Source: Cristatella mucedo (taxonomy: Eukaryota; Bryozoa; Phylactolaemata; Cristatellidae). From it: a stretch of 64,000 nt of DNA. Shown in pieces: positions 28,289 through 40,700 of the stretch. A program made the translations under genes and the position numbers. How positions within the stretch are numbered: position 1 is the first letter of the stretch; each line of letters starts with the position of its first letter. The stretch spans positions 2,344,501-2,408,500 of the forward strand of contig WPIO01000011.1 in assembly GCA_009760855.2 (NCBI GenBank). The letters are read 5' to 3'. The notes under the pieces are model-generated. The model was not told where the DNA came from. It made no database searches and saw only the letters and a list, made by a program, of their open reading frames with translations.

Positions 28289-31200
28289 AGAGAGAGAGGG
28301 AGAGAGAGAGACACACACGCGCACACACACAGGCAACGAGAGAGACATGGACAGAGACAGAGATAAATAGAGAGAAGAGACACTGGATTGCGTGTGCACA
28401 GGCCGACACACCAGCAAGACGTACCAAAAGCACGACAGGGACAAGGTCACACCTGTCGGTGTGGAGCTTGCCCAAAGCGTGGGTGGAGGAAGCTTCGGCC
28501 AGGGTGGGACCACATGATGGCAGTGCCACGGCCACATTTTAACCACTGGGCCAAACCAGTGCGGCATATCCAGCAGACAGTGAGCTCACGTGCATAAAGA
28601 CATAGGCAAACGACAATCTGTCTCATCTTTGGCCGGCTCTCACAGAGACAGTTCACAGCCCGGGAAGAGCATTCAGTGCATAGGCAGATCAACTGAGCAC
28701 TGGCGGACAGATCCTCGGCCACATTTTAGTAATTCCATTGACCTCTCCTGCGTAACACCCACGTGGTCTTTATGACTTTGTGGAGTTACTGACGGAGATA
28801 CATTCAGCCATCCGAGCGTGCACCGACAAGAGGCGCTGAATGTCTATCACGTGCACGGGGTCGGCTGCTCTAGAAGGTGCAAGCGATGATTCTGTAGCTG
28901 CAGCCTCGAAGCAGAAGTGGGAAAAGAGAAAGAAAAGTGCACGAGTCCAACACGGCAGTGGCAGTGCAGCGCTCGTGCAGACAGCACTCACCAGTTCCAT
29001 CATTTTGCGCTGCTCAGCTTGGAGGGCTCCCACACTAGCCCCAGATTTTGACATGTCGTGCAATCGACAGCAGAATTCTCGTACCTGCACGGAAAAACAT
29101 GCCCGATTACATGAGCCCGAAAAAATTACATGAGCTAATGTGATAATTACATGAATTAAGTACAGTAATGATTATTATGAAATGTCTACATGAGCCATGA
29201 CGTATTGCAAAAAAGAAAGCTTTCATTTGCATAGCTGGCCAAGCGGACACCACAAGAGAGAAAACTTTAACTGATTAAAAAAAACAACGTGCCTGCGCCC
29301 CGGGCACACCAATGCACCGTTCTGAAAGGATTCTGCTTGTGCCAAGGTCGAACACTGCACATGCATCGCATGAGACACCAATGACGGCTCAGCAATCTTG
29401 ATTACTGCCGAGTCTGTGGCTTCTGATCGCCTTTAGCACAAACAAGTGCCGAACGATTCCACCACAAATGGTGTGTGCAAAGACTGCATGCCGTCCGTTT
29501 GATGGCTTTGACGGGCTTTGATGCAGAAAACTCTCACTGCAGCAGCAGCAGCAGTGAGAGTTTTCAGCAGTCAGAGCAGGAAAGAAAAAATCTATGTCAG
29601 CCACGATCCACGTGAGACTCGGTGTAACCAAGCTACAGAGGTGGCAGTTCGTACAAAGGATTTTAGATTCAACGTCAATTAAACTTGCCGTGACGAGAGG
29701 CTTGACAGAGTGCCAATGAGCACGACACGAATGCAGCAACCAAGCCGAACGGAAGCGGCATCGTGGAATGGGATCCAACTGGCAATGCAAAAAACAGAAA
29801 CTTTTGGAGGGCAGTGACACTGCCTTCCAAAAGTTTCTAGACCCTTGCAACCAGTACACTATTTTACTCAAAACACAATACTTAGATTTTATCTAACTCA
29901 GCAGCAGCTTTTACTATGCAGAATATCGAAGAAATATATAAATACATGTCTTACAATGGGGTGTGGACAGTCACGTGACCACAATACATATCTGTTTACT
30001 TAGGAACTGTTTACTCGGTTGCCGGATAATGCAGTTACACTCAAGGGCCAAATGTGGCAAACTGATACAAGTGCCGAAATTGTATTGACAGAGAGTTAAA
30101 ATTTAATAATTAGTGTAGCATTATGACTTACTTGAATACGTGCATTAACAACAACCAAACTCAAATCGATGGACAAGGTGCTTATAAACATTTGGAAGGC
30201 AGAGAACAAAAATATACAAAATGTCTTATTATTAATAGTATTATTATCTGCAATGAATGCACTCTTATGCAAACTCCTTTGCTTATGACTGAAGTCACCC
30301 AGCCTCCAGCACCATCCGTCACTAGGTCCAACTAGATTGGGTGTGTACCGTCCAGCTCCCACGAATAACTGCAGTCCACTGCAATCCACCATTTTACACA
30401 GAAAATTTGGAAATGCCATCAACTCAGATGTCACACCGTCAGTCGGTAGTGAGGTCCAGGCTCTGATAGCATACGAACTAAAAGCACGGAGGGGTCTGAC
30501 GTAGTTAAAAGCACAGCCAAACGACTGGAATCCGAAGAGCAAATGAAGACTGACTAGGCTGGACCTAATTAGAATCTAGCAGGATATGTTGCTTAGTGGT
30601 GAGCAAGTGCAGATTGGGGAGAAGTGGTAATATGTGGCAATTGCAACGTTTACGACAGACAAGTTTAGCTACCAAGTTGTAAACCAGCAGTTAATTATAA
30701 TGATAATAATAATACACTTGATAAAGCCCCCTCAGAGAACTCGATCTCTCTCTAGGTGCTTTACAATTGCGGCAAAGAAAACACGATCGAATGATCAGTG
30801 GTAGCACGCTCAATAAACAACACGAATAACATGGTTAGGGGTGACATGAACTGGTTCAGCGTGCAAGTATGGTTAGTGGTAGCATGCAGTGTCAGCATAC
30901 ATAAGCACATAAAGAACGAATCATAGGGACCCACTAAATGTGGTCATAAATGGGTGCATTTTTAATTTCTTTTTAAATGTGGTCAAGTCAGGGGAGTCGG
31001 GAGTGAGTTCCAGGCTTTGGGAGCATACGAACTAAAGGCACGGTCTCAGTGTTTTCAGGTTTGTATGAGGTATAGGTAAACAGTTAGATTCCGAAAATGG
31101 GTGGTACTATGCTTAGCCTGGTAGGGGAGTAGATCTGATAGGTAGGCTGGAGTCAAAGAATGAAGGGATCTGAAAGTGAGTGACATTACCTTGGAGTCTG

Positions 31201-33401
31201 AGCGTTGCTTACCTGGGAGCCAGTGCAGATCGGCGAGAAGTGGTGTGGTGTGGCAACTGCGATGCTCACGACAGGCAAGCCTAGCTGCAGAGTTTTGCAC
31301 CAGCTGTAAGAATCTGATTGCAGAGACAGGTAGACCAGAGAGACTGGATTTCACAAATGTATGGACCAACTTAGATGCAGTATCCCAGTCTAAACAAGTC
31401 TCAATTATGTAACATAGTTGAAAGTAGGCAGACTTGACTGTGGAGCTGATGTGGTCGTCTAGCGAAAGATCACTTTGGAACATGACACTAAGATTTCGTG
31501 CTGATTCAGCAAGAGATATGCTGGCAGAGCAGATTTAGAGTGTCAGCCTTTCCAGATTCTGAATCACACTTGGGTCGTCCATAACTAGTAAGTTAGTTTT
31601 ATCATCGTTCAATTTAAGAAAATTTGCTGCCGCCTATGTGAGTATGTCATCAATACATGCAGCAAATGAGTTGAGAGAATCTGACGTGCTGGAGGGCTGG
31701 GAGGATCAAAGAAAAAGTACAACTGAATGCCATGTGCACAAAAGTGAAAGCCTAGATTGTGCTTGGCAATCGAATCGGCTAGAGGAAGAGTATAAACCAT
31801 GAAAAGAACCGGACCAAGCACAGAGCCCTGAGGTACCCCATATTTCAAAAATACCTTGGATGATGTTTGTTCATTCACATCAATACTCTGGAGTCTCCCA
31901 CTGAGATAGGACCTGAACCATTGCAATGCAGCGCCAGTGATGCACAAGCGAGATGAGAGGCGCTCAGGAAGAACTTGGTGATCGATAGTATCAAAAGCTG
32001 CCGAAAGATCGAGCAAAACAAGCTGATCGAGCAAAACAAGCTGAAACGAAGCGATCACTCGATTCGAATAGTCCAAGTTTTTCAATGCAAGGGGGCACCC
32101 TTCTGGCAGGCACTCCTCGGAGAGAGAAGCAAGTCATCTTCGGCTGATCGCTGCTTACAGCTGAGAGCCCCTGGAGCCAAAATGGCTAGACGCATGGTAC
32201 CCAGAAGGCTTGCAATTGCATCCGATTATTCTTGAGCAATTCGCTTCATGTTCAGGCTCGTCACGTTTAGCTGGACACAAAACCCTAATTTTGGGGTGGG
32301 GAAATAACACTGATGTCCCCCTGTGGGCGTGTCGTCGTCACGTGGTTCCACCCCCCCCCCCAGCCGACATTCTGTTTGCCCAACGGAACGGTCGCGTTCC
32401 TTGCCACGAAATTCACTTTATGCCTGTGTGTCGGCCTGTATGCAAGCTATCCACTCTCTTCTCTCCCTTAACACCTCGTGCTCCGGAGCAGCACACACGA
32501 CGGCTGTTATATCATATAATACAGTCGTCATCGACAATGCCACGACTCGCTTTGTGGGGGCTTCGCTCTTTATCACACCACTATCGCATGCCCATGAGCC
32601 CCTACACCCCCTCCCCACTGGTTATTTCTGACTTCACGCCATAAAAAACGCCAACGATACAAAAAGGGTAAAGCTTATGAGCTCTATTGTACAGCATTTG
32701 ATAGAAAACACATTTTACTAGTATTCCAGAATGTTTTGCAGTTATTAGAGGCAGCACTCAGCTGAACTATAATAGTGAAGGGGCCCTTGTTGGTGCAAAC
32801 ATTTTTTGGGGCCGGCACTATATGTACCAGCTTGGCTGTGGTATTCTTATTTAAGCGTGTCCAAATTTTTGCAACGCTTCGTAAATGAAAGTAGTAAGGA
32901 CTTGGCTGCTGGGCTCGTGCTGCTTATCTAGTAGCATGGAGAGAATTATGTGCCGACAAGAACTCCAGGACGTGCAGGACTCGAGCAAGACGCGTATCCT
33001 TCATCCCAGCTACCAGCTCAGCAGCCAGTGGATCCTCCAGGCTGAGTCCAGGCAGCCACTCTGCAGTACAACTGCAGCCTAGGCTCGGGTCCCATGCTGG
33101 GTCTGCTGGCCAGCCCCTACTTATCAGCAACGGCTGATCATAGGAAGGCCAACGTGCCGCAGCCGAGAGCCGGCCTGCATCCAGAACACACTTGTGAAAA
33201 GTCCTTTTAGAAGAGGATGCCGAGGCTACATGCAGGAGCTACAGCACTGGCCCAACCAATATGAAGTGTTAGGCATTCCAACTTCTTAGTAAAAACTAGG
33301 TTTTCCCACAATCGGTAAGTTGGTTTTATCACCTTCCAATTCGAAAAAGATTGCTACCATCGAAACGCAAATGTCAGCAATACATGCCACCCGGGGAAGG
33401 G

Positions 33402-33456
<55 letters not shown>

Positions 33457-33568
33457 AGAGAGAGAGAGAGAGAGGGGGGAGAGAGAGAGAGAGAAAGCGA
33501 GAGCTAGCAAACGATAGAGACAGAGAGGGAGACAGAGAAACAGAGGCAGACAGAGGGAGAGACAGAGG

Positions 33569-33629
<61 letters not shown>

Positions 33630-34730
33630 AGGGAGAGGGAGGGAGAGAGAGCGAGTTTGACATGCTGGTAAGTAGCAAAGGGTCAAAGCACAAGTACAGC
33701 TGGACGTCTGCGAAAATAAATGGACCCACAGCTGAACTCTGGGGCAGCCCATACACTAAATCGAGGCTCACATCGAGCAGCCGATGTAATCGCGTAATCG
33801 AAGCTGTGCTCGGCAGCTTACCTTGTTGTTGATCAGCCGGTTGAGAGCTAGCGAGTTCTCGGACAGGTACGAGTCTGGCATGACCTTTTTGGGTACGAGG
33901 CCGTATTTTTCGATCAGGTTGACGAGCATATCCCACTGCCCGCCATCGTTGGCCGGACTGGTCAGCAGATGCTGCACGAGGCGGCCATCTACCGGCTCAT
34001 CACCGCGCCGCAGCACCTCGACGAACGAAGTGAGCACGTAGTTGCTCCTCTCCACCTGAGGGCAGCACGAGTGAGAGTAACGCTAGCAAGCAAGCCTCGC
34101 CCTGGCCTCCTTGCCCCGGCTCCGCCCAATCCCGAACCAGCCGGCGCGGCTGGCTGCTAACGGCTGGCCTAGGGCACGCCTGACATCCTCAGATTCTGAC
34201 TGCCGACAAGGCAGGCAGACTGGCTGGCTGGCTGGCTGGCAGGGGCATCGCCGTACTGTGCTACGGTGGTGCCCACCTTGTCCCAGAAATGCAGGTAGCA
34301 CTGGCTGAATTCGAAATCATCGACACCAATGCTCTTGCCGTATGGCAACCTGGCCACGTTGAGAGCAGCGAATATCCAGCACCTGCCCGACGACTTCTGT
34401 GACGTGACAGGCTTGCCCTCTTTGCTGACCTATGCAAGAAACAAGAGGGTTCCATTGTCTTCAAGACAAGAAGAAGGAGGTGCCTCCCACAATGGCAGCC
34501 AACCCTGCTGCTGCCGGGGCACTGCTGTCTCACGGACATCGCCATAGACAGAGCCAAGGACAGAGTTGTGGCCACAGAGTAGAGCATACAATGGGACACA
34601 TGCCTTCCAGTGTAGAGGGCATGCTTCAGGCAATCAAGCTGCACATGTGCACCGACGTGCAGCATATACACACGAGCACGCACACTCACATACCCAGGCC
34701 CATACATGTACATGTGCAAAAACCCCCTCA

Positions 34731-34781
<51 letters not shown>

Positions 34782-37700
34782 GCACGCGTACACACACACA
34801 CACACAACTAATCACACCTAATCACCTGAACTTGTCATGCAAACGTTAGAGTCAATGCCTGTATTCCCAAAGGAAAGGAGGAGAGGGTAGGCACTTTTCT
34901 CAGAGACAACAGCTAATGTAAAGCACCTAGAAAGAGATCGAGTTCTCTGAGAGCTTTATCAAGTGTATTATCATTATTATTATTACTATTATTATTATTA
35001 TCAAACCTCCAGTCCTCCCCTTGGCACAGCTTAGTCCAGAGATGCCTCAGCTATGCCGGCGGCTGGTAACCTGCATGTTAATTACGACCGTCAGCAGCAG
35101 TTATCGCTTCGTCATCGTAGATCAAATGCATTCCTAAATATTAATGCTGCTGCTAAGATTCGTGAACAATGCATCAACAAAAGAAAAGCACCCGGAGCCG
35201 CCTCGGTGGTTGGAACCGCCAGCTCAGAAGCTGCTCGTTGGGCAGGAACTGCGAGCCGAGTACCCGCTCGTTCGGTATTCCTAGCATTGTCTCGAACCGC
35301 TCAGCACGCTCCCCCACATGCGTCACTGTGAATCTCTCTAACTTAGTGGTCATCAGGCCTGTTATATCAGTAGTCTATCGCCCACCAGGTACCAAATCCT
35401 CCTTTATCTCAGATTTCTCCGATCTCATTTTGATTCTGTGTGCAAGAAATCGATCCTTCCTCATTATGGGTGATTTCCACGTTCACTTTGATAACCTATC
35501 TGACGCCTTCAGCACTGAATTTCGTGTATTGACTGACTCATTGTCTCTTGTGGCTCATGTGCATGGCCCTACTTACATCAAGGGTCACACACTCGACCAG
35601 ATTTTCTCATACAACTGCACTTTGTCATCACCAATTATTACCAACTCACCGGAGGTCGTACCAATCGGTCCTAGCAAAGGCCAAGTCTAGCTTCTATAAA
35701 ACATTGTTGAATAGCAGATGCACAACCCAAAAATTCTGACATCGACGATCAACCATCTCCTCTACTGCTCCCAGATTAGCTCCATACCAGATGATCCTTG
35801 TCATGATCTAGCCGATCGCTTCTCTCGATTCTTTGTGCAGAAGATAGATAAGATCAGGGAGTCCATCCATGCGATGACAACATCCCCACTAGAAAGCTGT
35901 TCCCCGATTCCTGGCTGCACCTCAATGTCTAAATTTGAGCAGGTCACAAGCGATCTTATCCTGAAGTTCCTATCCCAATCAAAGAAGACAACAAGTCCTT
36001 TGGATCCTATTCCCACTGTCCTGCTCCTATGTTGCATTGATCTGCTGCTGCTGCCATGCATAACTAACATCATTAATATGTCATTAGCCTCAGGTCATGT
36101 CCATGTCCCAGCACCTTTTACAAAAGCTGTAGTCAGGCCACTTCTCAAGAAAGCGACACTAGACCAAGAGAACTTGAGCAACTACCGCCCAGTCTCCCTT
36201 CAACCATTTTTATCAGAGACAATGGAACGGGTCGTGGCGGACCAGCTCAACTCATATATTGTAACTTCAAACCTTGGTAGTAAGTTCCAGTTTGGCTTTG
36301 GAGAAAATCACTCCACAGAATCAGCATTGCTTAGGGTGTACAACGACCTACTAAGGAATGCAGACATCGGTGGAGTATCTCTGCTTGTTTTGCTCGATCC
36401 TTCGGCAGCTTTAGATACCATCGATCACAAAGTTCTTCTAGAGCACCTCTCATCTCGCCTGGACATCACTGGCACTGCTCTGAAATGGTTCAGGTCCTAT
36501 CTCAGTGGGAGACTCCAGAGTATTGACGTGAATGGACAAAGACAAAGATCATCCGAGGTACCTCTGAAATATGGGGTACCTCAGGGCTCCGTGCTAGGTC
36601 TGGCTCTGTTCACAGTTTATACTCTCCCTCTTGCTGATGTGATTGCCACGCACAATCTAGGCTTTCACTTCTATGCAGTTGATACTTAGTTGTACCTTTT
36701 CTTTGATCCCTCCCACATTTCGAGCACCTCGAATTCTCTCAACTCACTTGCTGCATGTATTGATGACATCATGGATGGCAGCAAATCTTTCAATACTAAA
36801 CGATGATAAAAGCTAACTGACTAGTTATGGGCAAACCAAGTGTGATTCAGAGATTGGAAAGGCTGACGCTCAAAATTGGCTCTGCCAGCATATCTCCTGT
36901 TGAATCAGCTCGAAATCTAGGTGTCATATTCCAAAGTGACCTCTCGTCAGTCGACCATATCAGCTCCACAGTCATATCTGCCTATTTTCAGCTTCATAAC
37001 ATTGCTAAAACTCGGGCTTGTTTAGATAAGGATACCACGTCCAAGTTGGTCCAGGCATTTGTGACATCCCGTCTCGACTTCTGCAACTCACTGTTCACTG
37101 GCCTACCGGCAAGTGCGATCAGGCGATTGCAGCTGGTGCAAAACTCCGCAGCTAGGCTTGTCTGTCGTGAGCGTTGCAGCTGCCACATCACACCACTTCT
37201 CACCGACCTGCACTGGATCCCAGTCAAGCAACGCATCGACTTCAAGGTTTTGTCACTCACTTGTAGGTCACTTCATTTTTTGGCTCCAGCCTATCTCTCT
37301 GATCTACTGCCCTACCAGGCCGAGCATAGTACCACCCGCTTTTCGGAATCCAACAGTTTATGAATACCTCGTACAAACCTCAAACCCTTGGAGACCGTGC
37401 ATTTAGGTCGTATGCTCCCAAAGCCTGGAACTCACTCCCGACTTGCGTCAGAACATCCCCTGACTTGACCACATTTAAAAAGAACTTAAAAACACACCTG
37501 TTTAGGGTAGCATTAGTGGGTCCCTGTGATTCGTCCTTCATGTGCTTATGCGTGCTGACACTGTGCATGCTGCCACTAACCACACTTGCATGCTGACCCT
37601 GTGCATGTCATCCCAAACCATTTCATTCATGTTGTTTATCAAGCATGATATTACTCACCATTCAATTGCATTTCCCTTTGCAGCAAATGCAAGGCGCCTA

Positions 37701-40700
37701 GAGAGAGAGAGAGAGAGAGAGAGAGATTGAGTTCTCTGAGGGCGCTTTATCAAGTGCATTATTATTATTATTATCAGATGAATTTTAAAATATCCCAGCT
37801 GGGTCGTAGCCCAAAGCTACGGTGCGTTCACTTGATAACTTCATGTTCCTCTTGCGTTTGAGTCCTGCAGAAGATCAATCTGAATTGTGCAAGCAGCAGA
37901 TGAATAAACCCGGGTCATGTGCCCAGGGGTTACGTGCTCACTCTTCACGACTTGGGTCGTGGGCTCGAGTCCTGCAGTGGTCGATCCTCTATTGACCACT
38001 GCAACTGGTGTTGATAGCCATGAAGGCTCTTCTGCAGCTAAATAATTGAGTTGAATCAGTTTACCCGTATGAAGGCGCTAAAGCTTGGCTGCTGCTGCAT
38101 ACATGTGGCAGTTCAATAAGTGATCACTATGTTATCGCATTTATTGTGTTTATAAAATCAAAATACACGACTTATAATTTATTTCGCTATGTTTACTATT
38201 CTTCAACGATTGACGTAACAGCCAGCCAGGCATGCAATCCTGAGGCAGGGGAAGATAAAGCAAGCCAGCAGGCTAACAGTAACTGTTAGGAGAGTCAGGC
38301 ACGGTCAGGTATAGTCAGGCGTGGTCAGGCAGGGTCAGGTAAGATCTCAGCTGTACAAGGCAAGGCAGGGCTTGATCTCAGCTGTACAAGGCAAGACTGG
38401 GCATGATCTCAGCTGTACAAGGCAAGACTGGGCATGATCTCAGCTGTACAAGGCAAGACTGGGCATGAGACCAACAGTTTCAGCCTCAAGCATCGAAAAA
38501 AGAATTTTGGCGCAAGTAAAGGTGGTGGTATGGTATAAATATGGTATATAAATATGAACTTTTGGTCCAGGTGCTGGCTTTTGGCCATTTGAGGACGTGG
38601 GATCGAGCTTTGTGACACACATGTGAGGTATCTGAATAGAGATTAAGTGCTCTTGTATGCATGTATGTATGTATGTATGCACAAATGCACACATGCATGC
38701 AAGCATGCATGTGTGCATGTGTGCATGTATGTGTGTATCTCCACCTGTAATTCCACAAAGCCTCAAAGACCATGTGGGTGTTACGCAGGAGTTTTGTTCA
38801 GCACACTCAAAGCGTGAGCAGCTTTCGGTACACATTCGTTAGCCAACAGACTACATCTCACGAAATAAAGAGAAAGTGGGAAGCATAGCAGAGTCAGGAA
38901 AGCAGCTGAGGTAGTGTGTAGCATGAAAGTAGCAGTTCATGACGGCTGCAAAGGAATGGAAAAAAGAAACCGCTGAAAAAAGGAACCGCTGAAAAAGATG
39001 TGCCACAGTCGCAGCAGGAGAGTAAATGTCGTTTCTTGAGAATTGTGGAAGTGAGTTCCACAGTCTGGGACCTGCAGAGCAAAAGCTTCTGTCACCGACG
39101 GTCTTTAAGCACAGAAATAGCTAATTTATTGTCCATACAGAACCTGAGGGCAAGAGGAGGCTGAAACCAGTGCAGCAGTTCTGCTAGGTATGAAGGAGCC
39201 AAGCCGAGGCCTGCAACTTTGTGGGTCAGCATAAGAGCTTTAATCTGTGTCTGTTGATCAGCCGGTAGCCATCCAAGCTCTGTCAGCAAAGGAGACGCAG
39301 TCAAATCTCTGGGATTTGGAAACTAGCCTTGCACCTATATTCATCACCAGCTGCAGTGGCCAAGTGGGTTTTTTCGGTAACCCAGCCAAAAGAAAATAGC
39401 AATAATCTAGCCGAGACACAACCAAAGAGCTAGTTAAATTTTTTGCAAGCCACCGTGGAAGAGAGTTCCTGATCTTATATAGGGATCGGACGTAATGGCT
39501 AGCTGTGGAAGCAGCCTTCTTAACGAAGCTTTCAAAATTTAGGCAGCTGTCGAAGACGAAACCTAGATTCCGAGCAAAAGGTGATGGCAGCACCAGAGAA
39601 TCACCAATTAGAAGACCACAGCCTTCTAGTCCAGCCACACACTTGGGGTGTTCTATGAGTAGCAGTTCCGTTTTCTTGTCGTTCAGTTTAAGGAAATTTG
39701 CCAACATCCAGGATCGAATGTCTGCAAGGTAAGCATTCAGTTTATCGGTCGCTGCAGCCGATTCTGGAGGTTTAAATGACAAATACAGCCGAGTATCGGC
39801 AGCATAAAAGTGATAGCTTATTCCATGGGCCGAGTCCCTTTTCCCAAAGGTTGAGTATAAATGGAGTCCAGCCAAGGACCGATGACAGACCCTTGAGGGA
39901 CTCCAATAATGCCTGGTCTGGTGGATGAGATCTGACCCCCACACGACAAGGATTAAACACGATCAAACAAATATGGTTTAAATTATGCCAGTGCCTCGTT
40001 TACGAGACTGGTCGTTGTTCTCAATCGTTCAAGTGGGATATCGTGGTCAATTGTGTCGAAGGCAGCCAATAGATCTAGCAGTGCTGGGGGAGTGACACTC
40101 TGGCCATCGTTGCTGCATAGGATATCATTGTTTACACGGATGAGAGCAGTTTGAGTGGAGTGCTGCTGCTTAGACCCCGATTGAAATTTTTCTGAAATTT
40201 CATTCTAACTGAATCGAATAAAATTTACGAAAAATTTCAAAATTCAATAACAATTTTAGCAACTCTACGTAAATGAAAGTAGGCAGACTTGGCTGTGAAG
40301 CCGATGCGGTCGTTTAGTGAAAGGTCACTTTAAAAAAGCATAAGCACATAAAATAATATTACTGGCACAAGCACAGGCTGGACCATTCACACGGACCCAG
40401 CAAATGCTATGAGGTCAAGGAGCGTTTTTGCTTCTGCTCTAAAGTCGTCAAATCAGGGGATGCTGTGACGTCAGACGAGAGAGTTCCGGGCTTTGGGAGC
40501 ATATAAGCTAAGGGCACGATCTCCAAAGCATTTGAGGTTTAGTGTCAAGCACAACTATATGACTTGATTCATAAGAGCGGGTAATAGTTCAGGTAGGCAG
40601 GTTGGAGCAAGGGAATGAAGGTACCTAAAAGTGAGTGACAGGGGAAGAGTGGGGCGATGTGGTAACTGTGACGCTCACGACAGACAAGCCTGGCTGCAGA

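Larger units (their letters stand above)
26307..28991 (-). other. BLMH intron 4
   Basis: Dominated by a purine-rich tract (27,705-28,380), flanked by two separated pieces of a SINE-1, with a tRNA-like SINE head (27,078-27,162) and a LINE-B tail (28,741-28,803). 26,310-27,070 holds nothing recognisable. Confidence 0.75.
29085..33821 (-). other. BLMH intron 3
   Basis: Contains two short perfect or near-perfect hairpins (29,526-29,565 and 29,798-29,836), two LINE-A copies in tandem (30,384-32,062), and a LINE-A copy interrupted by a GA tract (33,294-33,765). 29,090-29,520, 29,840-30,380 and 32,065-33,290 hold nothing else recognised, apart from a C homopolymer near 32,349. Confidence 0.75.

Noticed and set aside
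27503-28567. Long Ser/Leu-rich and Arg/Glu-rich open frames
   Set aside because: They are translations of the GA/CT simple repeat in every frame, with no family match.
29389-29871. 160-codon minus-strand open frame
   Set aside because: Spans two hairpins and an AGC repeat, with no family match.
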